Counted from the first letter of the stretch, positions 20,151-31,480 are shown. The stretch is 34,982 nt of DNA from Verrucomicrobiales bacterium (GCA_020852405.1 JADZAX010000146.1:1-34982), one strand, 5' to 3'. Translations and numbers: made by a program. Notes: a model not told the origin generated them from the letters alone.

Positions 20151-22025
20151 ATGATGATCAAAAAATCAGCCCTCCTCTTCTCGGGTTTGCTGGCAGTGGC
20201 CGCATTCCCCTTGCTGGCAGCCGACACCGAGGATCTCAACCGTCTGCTCATCGTGACCGAGGTGGCCACCAAAACGCCCCAGACATTGGCTCAGTTGGCC
20301 CCCTCGGTAGACACGATCTCCGGTGGCGAGCTCAAAACTCGTCAGCTGCATTCCGTGAATGAAGCGTTGAGCTATTTGCCCGGGACCACGCTGATTCAGA
20401 CCGGCCAAACCGGATCCCAGACCTCCCTCTTCGTTCGGGGCATGGAAAGCAACCACACCGTGGCCCTTCTCAATGGCCGACGACTCGCCCCGGGACTGGC
20501 GGGTCTTTACCAACTGGAGCAGATTGATGCCACGTTCTTGGAAGGGATCGATTTGGTCCGCGGTCCGGTGTCCACTCTGTATGGTTCGGATGCCATCGCC
20601 GGGGCCTTGAATCTCCGGATGGCGGACGCCCGCAAGGTGCCGCAAGGGGCAACCTTTTCCACCTTCGCCGAAGGGGGGGCCTTCCGCACCGCGAGGGCGG
20701 GGCAGCAGGTCATGATCCGCGAGGGCAAGCTCGGGGCGGTCGTTGACGCCGGCTATCTGACCACGGAGAACGACCTGCCCGAGACCGATTTCCGCAACCT
20801 CAGCCTGCGCGGGAATGTGGCCTACGAACTCGGGGATGGCGTTTATTTGGATGTCCTCGGGTACTACCAGGACTCGCGTCTCCAGGTCCCCGGTCCCACC
20901 CATAGCCCGCTTTTTCCGGAGCCCCAGCTGAACGACAGCACCACCTGGCTGGCGAGCCCGCGTCTCACGATCGAGCGGGACGGCTGGGATTTTCAGCTCT
21001 ATTACTCCCGCAACGAAAGCGAGCTGGAGGCAACCCGGGACGTCTTTCTCCAGGACAACCTCCTTGATCAGGCTTCGGACGAGGCGGAAGCGCGCGTCAA
21101 TCTGAAACCCTCCAAGGACACCACCCTGACGCTGGGCACGGCTTGGTATTCCTATGAATTCACCCGCACGCCCCTGGTGCCGGGAGCGTTCAACACGCCG
21201 GCGGGATTTGATTACGCCTACTGGAGCACCTTCGCCCAGATCGACACGAAGCTTCCCGCGGAGCTTCGGCTGATCGCCGGCGCCCGCTGGGACGAGCACG
21301 ATTCCTTCGAGAGCAAGGGCACCTGGAGCGTGGCTCTGTCCCGCGATTTCGAGGCCACCCACACCCAGCTCTTCGGCAAAGTGGCGACCGGTTACAAAGC
21401 CCCGTCGGGCCAGGATTTTGTCTTCCTCGACCCCTCGGTGGAGGTGGCCCTCATCGATCCCGAGGAAAGCCTCTCCTGGGAAGCCGGGGTCCGGCAGCAC
21501 TTGCCGCAGGACTTCGGGTCCCTGTCGGCGGTGTTTTTCCACAACGACGTCACCAATCTCGTCGATTCCGTGGGCTATCCGGCCTTTCCCACCATTGTCG
21601 ACACGGAAACCCAGGGAGTGGAACTCGGCCTTGACCTGCACCCGGCCCAGGGGCTGACGGTCTACACCCATTACACCTGGCTCGACACGGAAATTCAGGA
21701 TGGCTTGTATTTCGGAGGCTATGCCGGAGGCCCGGGCGACCGGCTGCCGCGACGTCCGACCCACTCCCTCAGTGCCGGGTTTTGCTACCGCACCCCGGAC
21801 TGGAAATTCGGCGCCGAAGTGACTTCCGCCTTTGACCGTTATGACAGCCCCGGTGTGTTCCTCGATGACTATGCGGTGGCCCGTGCCTATGGCAGCGTCT
21901 ATGTGGGCGAACAGGTCGAGTTTTTCGGTCGGGTGGAGAATGTGTTCGACGCGGACTACGAGTACACCCTGGGCTACCCCGCCACCGGGCTGGGTTTCTT
22001 CGGTGGCATCCGGGTCACCTTTTAA
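20151..22025 (+). CDS. TonB-dependent receptor, BtuB-like
   Basis: Signal peptide; plug domain (SVDTISGGELKTRQLHSVNEALSYLPGTTLIQTGQTGSQTSLFVRGMESNHTVALLNGRRL...VRGPVSTLYGSDAIAGALNL); C-terminal GFFGGIRVTF. Confidence 0.9.
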   Translation: MMIKKSALLFSGLLAVAAFPLLAADTEDLNRLLIVTEVATKTPQTLAQLAPSVDTISGGELKTRQLHSVNEALSYLPGTTLIQTGQTGSQTSLFVRGMESNHTVALLNGRRLAPGLAGLYQLEQIDATFLEGIDLVRGPVSTLYGSDAIAGALNLRMADARKVPQGATFSTFAEGGAFRTARAGQQVMIREGKLGAVVDAGYLTTENDLPETDFRNLSLRGNVAYELGDGVYLDVLGYYQDSRLQVPGPTHSPLFPEPQLNDSTTWLASPRLTIERDGWDFQLYYSRNESELEATRDVFLQDNLLDQASDEAEARVNLKPSKDTTLTLGTAWYSYEFTRTPLVPGAFNTPAGFDYAYWSTFAQIDTKLPAELRLIAGARWDEHDSFESKGTWSVALSRDFEATHTQLFGKVATGYKAPSGQDFVFLDPSVEVALIDPEESLSWEAGVRQHLPQDFGSLSAVFFHNDVTNLVDSVGYPAFPTIVDTETQGVELGLDLHPAQGLTVYTHYTWLDTEIQDGLYFGGYAGGPGDRLPRRPTHSLSAGFCYRTPDWKFGAEVTSAFDRYDSPGVFLDDYAVARAYGSVYVGEQVEFFGRVENVFDADYEYTLGYPATGLGFFGGIRVTF

Positions 22026-22126
22026 TCACCGCCTCCGGGCGGGGCAGGCTTGATGCCGGGAGCAATCCGTGCGAGCCTTTCCGCCTTTCCATTCCCCGGA
22101 CTATCCGCCTCCCGCCCTGACATTCC

Positions 22127-25100
22127 ATGCCTGACGACCTTACCGCCGAACTGACCCAAGCCCTGCGGCAGCGCATTCTCGTGCTCGACGGTGCCATGGG
22201 GACCACGATCCGGGGGTATGGCTTGGATGAGGCTGCCGCGCGCGGCACCCGTTTCGGATCCAACGAGAAGGATCTTCTCAACAACGGGGACATTCTCTCC
22301 CTGACCCAGCCGGGAGTCATTGGTGACATTCACAAGCGCTTTCTCGAAGCCGGATCGGACATCATCGAAACCAACACCTTCTCCGCCACCGCGTTGGCGC
22401 AGAGTGAGTTTTTCGTGCCCGATCCCCGGGAAACCGGCGGGCGGAAGGATCCGGAGTTCTTCCAGTCGAAGGTGATGGAGAATGCGTTTCTCCGGGACCT
22501 GGCCTGGGAGCTCAATGTGGAGTCGTCGCGCCTCGCCCGTCACTGGGCGGACCGCATCGGCGAGGAGACCGGCCGGAAACGCTACGTCGCCGGAGCCATC
22601 GGGCCTCTCACGGTGTCGTTGACCAACTCTCCCGACGCGGATGATCCCGGTTTCCGGGTCGTGACCTTTGACCAGGTCACGGAAACCTACCGCCAGCAGA
22701 TCCGCGCCATGATCGAAGGCGGCTGCGACATCCTGATGGTGGAGACCATCTTCGACTCTCTCAATGCCAAAGCCGCCTTGGTCGCGATCCGCGAGGTCTA
22801 TGACCAGGACGGGGTGCGGCTGCCGATCATTGTCTCCGCCGCCGTGGGCCGCGGGGGGGAAACCTTGATCTCGGCGCAGAAGGTGGGCGCCCTGTGGAAT
22901 GCCATCGCCCACGTCAAACCGCTCGCGGTGGGGCTCAACTGTTCGCTCGGGCCGGATCTGATGCGGCCGTTCCTCTCCGAGTTGTCCGAAGCGGCGGAAA
23001 CCTTTGTCTCGGTCTATCCCAATGCGGGCCTGCCCAATCCCCTGGCCCCGACGGGATTCGACCTCGGACCGGAGGACATGGAGCGCTATCTGGAAGAGTT
23101 CGCCGCGCACGGGTTGGTGAACCTCATTGGTGGCTGCTGCGGCAACACCCCGGAGCACGTTGCCGCGATCGCCAAGGTCGCGCAGCGCCAACCTCCGCGG
23201 GAGGTGCCGCACCCCGCTCCGACCCTCCGCCTCAGCGGATCGGAGTCTTTCAATGTCACGCCGGGGACGAATTTCCTCATGATCGGAGAGCGGACGAATG
23301 TGGCCGGGTCGCCCAAGTTCGCCAAGCTCATCAAAGGAGGGCAGCTCGAGGAAGCCACCGCGATCGCCCGTCAGCAGGCCGAGAGCGGGGCCAACATCAT
23401 CGACGTCTGCATGGACGAGGGCATGATCGATGGCGTCAGCATGATGACGCGGTTCCTCAATCTGCTGGCCTCCGAGCCCGATGTCGCCGCCTTGCCGATC
23501 ATGGTCGACTCCTCCAAGTGGGAGGTCATCGAGGCCGGTTTGAAATGTCTTCAGGGCAAGGGGATCGTGAACTCAATCTCCCTCAAGGAGGGCGAGGAGA
23601 AATTCAGGGAGCAGGCCCGTAAAGTCCTCAAATACGGGGCGGCGGTGGTGGTCATGGCTTTCGACGAGCAGGGCCAGGCGGCCTCGCTGGAGGACAAGAT
23701 CCGGATCTGCTCCCGGGCCTACCACATCCTGGTCGACGAGGTCGGCATGCCCCCCGACGACATCATTTTCGACCCCAACATTCTCACCGTCGCCACCGGC
23801 ATGGAGGAGCACAACCGGTATGCCATCGATTTCATCGAGGCGACCCGGTGGATCAAGCAGAACCTCCCCGGCGCCCGTGTCAGTGGCGGGGTGTCGAACA
23901 TTTCCTTCAGCTTCCGCGGCAACAACCGGGTCCGCGAGGCCATGCACTCGGCGTTCCTCTACCATGCCTGCGCGGCGGGCATGGACATGGGCATCGTCAA
24001 CGCCGGGATGCTGGAGATCTATGACGAGATCCCCAAGGATCTGCTGGGACTGGTCGAGGACGTGCTGCTCGACCGGCGGCCCGATTCCACGGAGCGTCTC
24101 ATCGACTTTGCGGAGCAGCTGAAGCGCGACGGCGAATCCGGCGGCTCGGCCAAAAACACCGGCCCGGATCTCAGTTGGCGCGAGGGCTCCGTGGAGGACC
24201 GGCTCGCCCATGCCCTGGTCCGGGGGGTGGATGAATTTGTCGCGCAGGACACGGAGGAAGCCCTCGCCAAGATCGGGATTCCTCTCAACGTCATCGAGGG
24301 GCCGCTCATGGCTGGCATGAAAATCGTCGGGGAACTGTTCGGCGCCGGCAAGATGTTCCTCCCCCAGGTCGTGAAGAGCGCCCGGGTCATGAAAAAGGCG
24401 GTCGCCTGGCTCACCCCCCATCTCGAAGCCGCCAAAGCCGGGAGCGGGAAAAGCGCCGGGACCTTTGTCATCGCCACCGTGAAGGGCGATGTCCATGATA
24501 TTGGGAAGAACATTGTCGGCGTGGTCCTGGGGTGCAACGGCTACGATGTCATCGATCTCGGGGTCATGGTCGACTGCCAGAAAATTCTCGACGTGGCGGT
24601 GGAGAAAAAGGCCGAGTTCATCGGCCTCAGCGGCCTCATCACTCCCAGCCTGGACGAGATGATCCACAACGCCAAGGAAATGGAACGGCTCAACTTCGAC
24701 GTGCCGCTCCTCATTGGCGGGGCCACAACGAGCCGCGCCCACACCGCCATCAAAATCAGCCAGCATTACAGCGGCCCGGTAGTCCACGTCACCGATGCCT
24801 CCCTCGTCGTCGGGGTCTGCAACCGCCTCAAATCGGACAACCTCCGCGGGGCCTTCCTCGCGGATCTCGCCGAGTCGGAGGAGAAGGAGCGCCGGCTCCA
24901 TGCCGGGCGGGGATCGTCGGCCACCTATCTCACCCTCGAGCAGGCCCGCGCCGCCGCGCCGGTAACGGATTGGTCCACCGTGGACATCGCCACGCCCGAC
25001 ACCTGGGGGCTTCGGATCTGGGACGACATCGCCCCGGCCGATCTGGTTCCCTATTTCGACTGGACCCCGTTTTTCCATGCCTGGGAACTGCGGGGAGTGT

Positions 25101-25900
25101 ATCCCAAGATCCTCGATCATCCCGACCATGGTCCCCAGGCCCGCGAACTCCATGAGGATGCTCTCCGGGTTCTCGACGACATTGTCCGGCACGGCCGGGT
25201 CCATCCCCGCGCCGTCTGGGGCCTTTGGCCCGCCAATGCGGTCGGGGACGATGTCGAAATCTACGCCGGCTCGGACCGTGCGGAGCGCCTCGAAACTAGG
25301 TATTTCCTGCGCCAGCAGAAAGAAAAAGTCCAGGCCGGACAGCCCTATCTCTGCCTCGCCGACTTCGTCGCCCCGCGCCGTTCGGGACGCATCGACACCG
25401 TGGGGGGCTTTGCCATCACCGCCGGCCGCGAGATTGAAGACTATGCCCAGTCGTTGAAGGAGGCCCACGATGATTACACCGGCATTCTGGTGCAGGCTCT
25501 GGCGGACCGCTTCGCCGAGGCCCTTGCGGAATACGTTCATCAGAAAGCCCGTGCCGCGATGGGTTTCGGCCTGACGGAGAACTTCACCGTCGGGGAGCTG
25601 ATCGATGAGAAATACCGCGGCATCCGGCCGGCGGCGGGTTACCCCAGCTGCCCCGATCACACCGAAAAAGCAGGTCTCTGGCGGCTCCTTGAGGCGGAGA
25701 AAAACACCGGGATCAGCCTGACCACTTCTTATGCGATGAATCCGCCGGCCTCGGTCAGCGGGCTCTATTTCTTTCATCCGGAGGCCCGCTACTTCCCGGT
25801 GGGCCGCATCCTGCCGGATCAGTTGGAAGACTACGCGCAGCGCAAGGGCATTTCATTGGAAGAAGCGACCCGCTGGCTCCAGCCGAACTTGGCGGAGTGA
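22127..25900 (+). CDS. metH: Cobalamin-dependent methionine synthase, full length
   Basis: 1257 aa: homocysteine-binding ([34 protein letters not shown]), pterin-binding ([18 protein letters not shown]), cobalamin-binding ([29 protein letters not shown]) and C-terminal AdoMet activation domain ([17 protein letters not shown]). Confidence 0.97.
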   Translation: MPDDLTAELTQALRQRILVLDGAMGTTIRGYGLDEAAARGTRFGSNEKDLLNNGDILSLTQPGVIGDIHKRFLEAGSDIIETNTFSATALAQSEFFVPDPRETGGRKDPEFFQSKVMENAFLRDLAWELNVESSRLARHWADRIGEETGRKRYVAGAIGPLTVSLTNSPDADDPGFRVVTFDQVTETYRQQIRAMIEGGCDILMVETIFDSLNAKAALVAIREVYDQDGVRLPIIVSAAVGRGGETLISAQKVGALWNAIAHVKPLAVGLNCSLGPDLMRPFLSELSEAAETFVSVYPNAGLPNPLAPTGFDLGPEDMERYLEEFAAHGLVNLIGGCCGNTPEHVAAIAKVAQRQPPREVPHPAPTLRLSGSESFNVTPGTNFLMIGERTNVAGSPKFAKLIKGGQLEEATAIARQQAESGANIIDVCMDEGMIDGVSMMTRFLNLLASEPDVAALPIMVDSSKWEVIEAGLKCLQGKGIVNSISLKEGEEKFREQARKVLKYGAAVVVMAFDEQGQAASLEDKIRICSRAYHILVDEVGMPPDDIIFDPNILTVATGMEEHNRYAIDFIEATRWIKQNLPGARVSGGVSNISFSFRGNNRVREAMHSAFLYHACAAGMDMGIVNAGMLEIYDEIPKDLLGLVEDVLLDRRPDSTERLIDFAEQLKRDGESGGSAKNTGPDLSWREGSVEDRLAHALVRGVDEFVAQDTEEALAKIGIPLNVIEGPLMAGMKIVGELFGAGKMFLPQVVKSARVMKKAVAWLTPHLEAAKAGSGKSAGTFVIATVKGDVHDIGKNIVGVVLGCNGYDVIDLGVMVDCQKILDVAVEKKAEFIGLSGLITPSLDEMIHNAKEMERLNFDVPLLIGGATTSRAHTAIKISQHYSGPVVHVTDASLVVGVCNRLKSDNLRGAFLADLAESEEKERRLHAGRGSSATYLTLEQARAAAPVTDWSTVDIATPDTWGLRIWDDIAPADLVPYFDWTPFFHAWELRGVYPKILDHPDHGPQARELHEDALRVLDDIVRHGRVHPRAVWGLWPANAVGDDVEIYAGSDRAERLETRYFLRQQKEKVQAGQPYLCLADFVAPRRSGRIDTVGGFAITAGREIEDYAQSLKEAHDDYTGILVQALADRFAEALAEYVHQKARAAMGFGLTENFTVGELIDEKYRGIRPAAGYPSCPDHTEKAGLWRLLEAEKNTGISLTTSYAMNPPASVSGLYFFHPEARYFPVGRILPDQLEDYAQRKGISLEEATRWLQPNLAE

Positions 25901-25949
25901 GGCTTGATCCCGCCTTCCTTCCCGATGGACCTTGTGCCCGTGCCCGGGC

Positions 25950-28847
25950 TCACTCGACAAACCGGAAATCGGCGCTGCTGAACAGGGCGTGGAAGAGGGC
26001 CTCCCAGCAGGAGGTGCCGTCGATCCCCGGGCTGCTCTCGGCGAGGAATTGACGGGCGACCGCGCTTTCTCCGGCGGACGGATGCCGTCCGAGGATGGAG
26101 CGGTAGGCTTGGTCGATTTTCTGCTCCACCGTCCCCGGCAGCGCGACCCAGTGCGCCGCCGCCGCCGCGCACTGTTCGCGGACGAAGGGGTGGTTCAACA
26201 GATAGAGCGCCTGGGGGGCGATGGTGCTGGCATGGCGGGCGCCCTGGACGCGGCTTGGATCGGCCCCGTCGAAGGTCGCGAGCAGTTCCACCGGCGAGTT
26301 CCGGAAGGCGGGCTCATAGACCGCGCGCCGAGCCCCTTGGTGCGGGTAGAGATAATCCGTCGCGGTGCCGGCGGCGATGGTCGGCCCTCCGGCGGTGGGA
26401 TCGAGCCGTCCCGCGACCTGCAGCATGGTGTCGCGCATGGCCTCGGCGGGGAGCCGGCGGCGGTTCGCGTGCGAGAGGAGCCGGTTCTCCGGATCCAGTC
26501 CGGCGGCTTCCGAGCCGGGTGTCGAGGAGAGGCGGTAGGCGTGGCTCGTCATGAGGGTGCGGACGAGCTGCTTGACCGACCATTTTCCGGCCATGAACTC
26601 CACCGCGAGGTGGTCGAGCAGCTCCGGATGGGTCGGCCGGTCGCCCGTGGTGCCGAAGTTGTCCACGCTGCGGACCAGACCGTTGCCGAACAGCCAGAGC
26701 CAAGCCCGGTTCACGAAGACGCGGGCCGTGAGGGGGTTCTCCGGCGAGCTGAGCCACTCCCCGAGCTGGCGGCGTCCGCTCTCGGTGGGGGAGAAGACAG
26801 GCTCCGTCCCCGGAAGAGTGGCGACCTGGAGAAAGCCGCGGGGCGCCTGGTCACCCAACCGGTGGACATTGCCCCGGATGTGGATGGGGCAGTCCGCGGC
26901 GGCGCCGGTCTCGGTCACGCCCATGGTGCGGGGACGGGGATCGAGGGTGCTCCGCAGGTGCTTCAGTTCCTCTTCCGAGGCGCGCAACACAAGTTCCAGG
27001 GCGCTGCGTTGGGCGCTCTGCTTCGGGGAGGCTGCGCTCACCGGAGTTTCGGGCATTTCCTGCTGGCTTAGCTCCTCCGGCAGGAGCTGCAGGGCGTCCA
27101 CCACGACGTGCCCGTCGGTCCCGGTGTTGGAGACGAGGACAAAGCCCTCCCCGCTGTCGAGAAAGCGGTAGGTGCCCAAAGAAACGAAGATTCCATCGAT
27201 CGGAGGGGGCACGGTTTGGTCCACCTTGACGACGACTTCCCCGTCGGCGCTGAAGATCGTGACCGGGACGTTGGTGGCGCGGTTGCTCGCGGGGACGTAG
27301 GCCAGCCGGACCTCGTAGCGCCCGGATTTGCGGACCTTGGGGGTGAAGGTGAGGGTCTTGTTGCCCTTCTCCTCATTGGCATCGTGCAGGTAGCCGCTGC
27401 CGAAAAACCGCTTGGAATAAGTCGAGGTCGTCCAGTTGCCGATCAGCTTGGCGTCGCCGTCATCGAGGGTGATTCCCGGCAGGGCGGCGAGGTTGAGCAC
27501 TCGGGGCTTGTTTTTGGTGGCCGGGTCGAGCGTTTCCCGCAGGGCATTGAGGGCTTCGCGATCCTTTTTGACGCGGGTTTCCAGGGTCGCGATGGCGGCG
27601 TCATTGGCCTCATAGCGGGCGGCCAGCGCTTCCGGGAGCGGCAGGTCCACCTCCACCCATTTCGAGACGTTGGAATGTTTGGCGGAATTCACCGACCGCA
27701 GGATCCCGGCCATGGCGTAGTAATCCTTGGTGGGAATGGGGTCGAACTTGTGGTCATGGCAGCGGGCGCACCCAAGGGTCTGGCCGAGGAACGCCTTGCC
27801 GATGGTGTCGAGCTGCTCGTCGACGATGTCCATGTTCAGCTGGGCCTTGTCCTGCTCCTCCATGTTGTGGTTCCCCAGCACGAGGAACGCCGTGCCGAGC
27901 GTCTGGCGCTGCTTTTCCTGAGGCGACTCCGCCGGCAAGAGATCGCCCGCGACGTGTTCCCGGAGGAGTTGGTCGTAGGGCAGGTCCCGGTTGAAGGCGT
28001 CGATGACATAGTCTCGGTAGCGCCAGGCTTCCGTGAAGACGAGGCCCCGCAGGGTCAGGGATTCCCCGTAGCGGACCACGTCGAGCCAGTGGCGGCCCCA
28101 GTGCTCGCCGAACCGGGGGGACTCGAGAAGGCGGTCGACCAGCACCTCCCAGGCCTGTGCCGAGGGATCGGCCAGCCATTGGTCGATCTGCTCCGGCGTG
28201 GGGGGCAGTCCGGTCAGATCGAGGTAGAGCCGGCGCACCAGGGCGGTGGGCTCCGCGTCCCCGGCGGGGGCGAGACCGGCGGTTTCGAGCCGGGCGAGGA
28301 GGAAGCGGTCGACGTCATTGTCCGCCCAGTCCGGATCGGCCACCGCCGGCGGGGGCGTGTCCAGCGGGGGGAGATAGGACCAGAAGCGCCGGCCTTCAGC
28401 CAGGCTGAGGCCGACCTGGTGCTTGGGGCCCGCTCCCGGTGCCTGTCCCCGCGGGTCGGGGGCTCCGCGGCTCACCCATTCCTCGAGGATGGCGACCTCC
28501 GCGGGCGGGAGCCGGTCCTTCGGCGGCATCTGGAGGCCTCGTTCGGCATCGCGCACCGCCTTGAGGAGCAGACTCCCCTCGACCTCGCCTGGGACCACTG
28601 CGGGACCGGACTCGCCCCCGTCGTGCCAGCCTTGGGCGGAGTCGAGAGCCAGCCCGCCTTTGGTTTTTTTGCCGGCGGTGTGGCAGTCCAGACAGTGCTC
28701 CGCGAGGAGCGGGCGGATCCGGTTTTCAAAAAAAGCCAGATCCTCCGCCGGGAGGACGGGATCCGCCGCCACCGCCCTTCCGGTACACAAAAACCCGGCT
28801 CCGGCGAGGAGCAGGAAGGTCAGGGTGCGGGGGCCGGGACAGGGCAT
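25950..28847 (-). CDS. PSD1 / planctomycete cytochrome C domain protein (PSCyt1-DUF1549-DUF1553) with internal golvesin-like domain
   Basis: Start MPCPGPRTLTFLLLAGAGFLCTGRAVA at 28847; HCLDCHTAGKKTKGGLALDS, QMPPKDRLPP, DRFLLARLE...RRLYLDLTGLPPTPEQI, NRAWLWLFGNGLVRSVDNFGTTGDRPTHPELLDHLAVEFM. Replaces the over-extended 1277-aa ORF in the track. Confidence 0.92.
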   Translation of the reverse strand: MPCPGPRTLTFLLLAGAGFLCTGRAVAADPVLPAEDLAFFENRIRPLLAEHCLDCHTAGKKTKGGLALDSAQGWHDGGESGPAVVPGEVEGSLLLKAVRDAERGLQMPPKDRLPPAEVAILEEWVSRGAPDPRGQAPGAGPKHQVGLSLAEGRRFWSYLPPLDTPPPAVADPDWADNDVDRFLLARLETAGLAPAGDAEPTALVRRLYLDLTGLPPTPEQIDQWLADPSAQAWEVLVDRLLESPRFGEHWGRHWLDVVRYGESLTLRGLVFTEAWRYRDYVIDAFNRDLPYDQLLREHVAGDLLPAESPQEKQRQTLGTAFLVLGNHNMEEQDKAQLNMDIVDEQLDTIGKAFLGQTLGCARCHDHKFDPIPTKDYYAMAGILRSVNSAKHSNVSKWVEVDLPLPEALAARYEANDAAIATLETRVKKDREALNALRETLDPATKNKPRVLNLAALPGITLDDGDAKLIGNWTTSTYSKRFFGSGYLHDANEEKGNKTLTFTPKVRKSGRYEVRLAYVPASNRATNVPVTIFSADGEVVVKVDQTVPPPIDGIFVSLGTYRFLDSGEGFVLVSNTGTDGHVVVDALQLLPEELSQQEMPETPVSAASPKQSAQRSALELVLRASEEELKHLRSTLDPRPRTMGVTETGAAADCPIHIRGNVHRLGDQAPRGFLQVATLPGTEPVFSPTESGRRQLGEWLSSPENPLTARVFVNRAWLWLFGNGLVRSVDNFGTTGDRPTHPELLDHLAVEFMAGKWSVKQLVRTLMTSHAYRLSSTPGSEAAGLDPENRLLSHANRRRLPAEAMRDTMLQVAGRLDPTAGGPTIAAGTATDYLYPHQGARRAVYEPAFRNSPVELLATFDGADPSRVQGARHASTIAPQALYLLNHPFVREQCAAAAAHWVALPGTVEQKIDQAYRSILGRHPSAGESAVARQFLAESSPGIDGTSCWEALFHALFSSADFRFVE

Positions 28848-28909
28848 CCCGCATCCTGCCGGAAATCCGTGTCGAAGGCAAGGCCCCTCATCGCGCAGGG
28901 ACCTCTCCG

Positions 28910-30445
28910 TCAGTGCAGTTCCTTGCCCTTCGTCTCCGGGGAGATCCAGATCAGGACCATGCCGATGACATAGACGCAGGAGAGCACCGAATAGGCGTTG
29001 GCCTCCGACTGCATGATGGGCACCCCGTCGCGGGCGAACAGCTTGGTCAAACTGCCCAGCTGGAGAGCTCCGATCGCCGCGATGAGGCGGCCGAAATTGA
29101 AGCAGAATCCCTGTCCGGTGGCGCGCACGCTCGTCGGGAACAGTTCCGGGAAATAGAGGGGGAAAAATCCGTAAAAGGACGCCGTGAGCCCGCCGAGGAG
29201 GAACGCCTTGAGCATGAATCCGGAGGGAATGGTGTCCCCGGTGAAGGGATGGCTCGTCTGGAAAAACACCAGCGCGATGGCGAGGCTGACGACGCAGAGC
29301 AGCGTGTAGGTGACGCGGCGTCCCAGCCGGTCCGCGATGAACGGGGCCACCATCGAGGCGAGGATCGCGCCGAACGCCGTCGCGATGACGACATACTCGA
29401 TGACCGGGATCACCGTGCCCTCGGGGGCCAGACCGGACGACCATTTGGCGGCCTGCTGGGCCGAGCCCCAGGTGCCAAGGAGCGCCACCGCGGCGAGACC
29501 GGCGCCGAGCAGCAGGTTTTTCTGGTTGGTCGACCGCTCCGTCGCGAGGAGGCTGCCCGAGGCCAGGGCCCGGGACATGTATTGCTGGATCGGGTGCAGG
29601 TAGCCCCAGAGCGCGATCACCAGTCCCACCAGGGTGAGCAGCCCGGCGAGCCAGACATTGATCGTCACCATCGGCGACCAGATGTAGATGATCCCCATCG
29701 CGGCGACACAGGCCAGGACCACCCCTCCCAGATCGAGCGTGGCCCAGTGCGAGGTCCCTCCCGATTTCTTTTCCGCCTCCCATTTATGGGATTCGGGGAC
29801 GAAAACGAGGATGAAGAAATTGATCAGGGCCGGGAGCGCCCCGCTCACCGCGAGGAACCGCCAGGCACGGTTGTGGAGCAGGAAATCGGTGCTTTCCTGG
29901 CCCAGTCCGATGCTCCCCAGCGCGTGGCCCACCGCCTCGAGGCTGGCATTGAGATACAGGCTGAGAATGCCGGTGAGGAGGAAGCCGATGTTGGACGCCG
30001 CCCCGATCATCCCGGCGATCCAGGCCCGGTTCCGTCCGGCCCAGATTTCATTGACGAGGGCGACCCCGAGTGACCATTCCCCGCCCATGCCGAGCGAGGC
30101 CACAAAGCGCAGTCCGGCGAACTGCCACGCCTGGGTGACGAAGGCGCAGAGACCGGTGAAAATGGCGTAGGTGAAAATCGCCAGGGTCATCGCCTTGACC
30201 CGCCCCATCTTGTCCCCCAGCCAGCCGAAGAGGACCCCGCCGGTGGCGGCCCCGACGAGGAAGACCGCGATGATCACGGTGAACCACTGCCCCTGGACGA
30301 TCGGCGTGGCTCCCGGCAGGAGGTCCTGCAGGGCCGGCTTCCCGATCAGCGGGAACAGCCCCATTTCAAAACCGTCGAAGAGCCAGCCAAGAAAGGCGGC
30401 CACCAGTGCGGCGACAGCGCCTTTGGAGGGGGATTTGGTATTCAT
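28910..30445 (-). CDS. MFS transporter (sugar/metabolite-type)
   Basis: 511 aa; FLGWLFDGFEMGLFPLIG, GWLGDKMGRVKAM, FVPESHKWE, ADRLGRRVTYTLL, YFPELFPTSVRATGQGFCFNFGR. Confidence 0.92.
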   Translation of the reverse strand: MNTKSPSKGAVAALVAAFLGWLFDGFEMGLFPLIGKPALQDLLPGATPIVQGQWFTVIIAVFLVGAATGGVLFGWLGDKMGRVKAMTLAIFTYAIFTGLCAFVTQAWQFAGLRFVASLGMGGEWSLGVALVNEIWAGRNRAWIAGMIGAASNIGFLLTGILSLYLNASLEAVGHALGSIGLGQESTDFLLHNRAWRFLAVSGALPALINFFILVFVPESHKWEAEKKSGGTSHWATLDLGGVVLACVAAMGIIYIWSPMVTINVWLAGLLTLVGLVIALWGYLHPIQQYMSRALASGSLLATERSTNQKNLLLGAGLAAVALLGTWGSAQQAAKWSSGLAPEGTVIPVIEYVVIATAFGAILASMVAPFIADRLGRRVTYTLLCVVSLAIALVFFQTSHPFTGDTIPSGFMLKAFLLGGLTASFYGFFPLYFPELFPTSVRATGQGFCFNFGRLIAAIGALQLGSLTKLFARDGVPIMQSEANAYSVLSCVYVIGMVLIWISPETKGKELH

Positions 30446-30583
30446 GGAGAAAGGGTCGGGAGTGGGGTGCGGTGTCGGGTGACGGGGCGCCGACCGGTGG
30501 GGAACCCCTCCCCGGAACAGGCGCTTGGTCCCCGGATAAAGCCCCGTTTGGTCCGGTGTGTCAAAACAAAACGACCCGCGCGA

Positions 30584-31480
30584 TCATTGCCGGGTGTCTT
30601 CGGCGAAGCGGAACGGGGTTCCCCCGGTGAGGTCCTCGCTGGTGCACGAGGGGCACCAATGCCGCTCCACGTGGGCGATCATGAGGTCGGTCCCGGTGAA
30701 ATGATCCACCCCCGGCGGGCGTTCCGGGTTGTACATGGTGTCGGTCAGATCCCGCAGCAGGACCACCTCTTTCCCGAGGGCCACCATCTGGCGGATCGCG
30801 AAGGGCCGGCCGAGGACGCACATGTTGAGGTGGACCCCGCAGAGGATCACGTGGTCAATGCCCCGCGCCGTCAGCAGATTGTAGGTTTCCTGCCCGTTGT
30901 CGGTCACGGCGTCCCCCGGAGCCATCTCGATGGTGGCGATCTGCCGGGTCCAGGGAGTTCGGATCTCGCATTTCGTCCCGCGGCAGCTGCAGCCCATGTC
31001 GGAGTCATCGATCGGGAGCACGGATTCCCGCTTCGGATCTGTCCAGCACCAGGCCGTTCCCCACCGCTCGGTGGTGGCGAGGGGCACCGGGGCTTTGGCG
31101 AAGGGGGCGGACCGGGCCAGTTGCCGCTGCGGGGTGCCCTCGTAAAAATCCGCGCAGGTGCTCGGGGCGTGAATGATGAAGACGCCGCGGCGGCGGGCCT
31201 CGGCGACCACCGCGTTGAGCGGTCCCGCCATCTCCGCGACCCGGCGCTCGGCGGAGAGGCACCAGTGGTGGTCCCACATGTCGCAGACGATCAGGACGGT
31301 CCGCTTCGGATCCCACGAGACGGTCTTCTCCACCGCAGCCGCGGCGGGATCTTTCGGGAGGGACCGCAGGCGCAGGGTCAGCGGAGCGTCGGCGGACTGG
31401 GACCGGGCCGGGGCCGGAGCCAGGAAAGGGCAGGCCGCGAGCGTCAGGAGGCAGGCAAGAGGAACGGCGGGACGGGTCAT
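30584..31480 (-). CDS. Isochorismatase/cysteine hydrolase family protein, exported
   Basis: Start at 31480 MTRPAVPLACLLTLAACPFLAPAPARS; RTVLIVCDMWDHHWC...GIDHVILCGVHLNMCVLGRPFAIRQMVALGKEVVLLRDLTD. Confidence 0.85.
   Translation of the reverse strand: MTRPAVPLACLLTLAACPFLAPAPARSQSADAPLTLRLRSLPKDPAAAAVEKTVSWDPKRTVLIVCDMWDHHWCLSAERRVAEMAGPLNAVVAEARRRGVFIIHAPSTCADFYEGTPQRQLARSAPFAKAPVPLATTERWGTAWCWTDPKRESVLPIDDSDMGCSCRGTKCEIRTPWTRQIATIEMAPGDAVTDNGQETYNLLTARGIDHVILCGVHLNMCVLGRPFAIRQMVALGKEVVLLRDLTDTMYNPERPPGVDHFTGTDLMIAHVERHWCPSCTSEDLTGGTPFRFAEDTRQ

Noticed and set aside
20166-25777. Long minus-strand ORFs (20166..21764, 22022..23212, 23573..25777) opposite the TonB receptor and metH
   Set aside because: The plus-strand products are clear and complete; the antisense translations show no family features.
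27108-28973. 621-aa plus-strand ORF opposite the PSD1 gene
   Set aside because: Antisense shadow ORF with no domain.
28848-29783. N-terminal 312 codons of the 1277-aa ORF 25950..29783
   Set aside because: Antisense overlap with the MFS gene 28910..30445; a signal-peptide start at 28847 gives a normal PSD1 protein.
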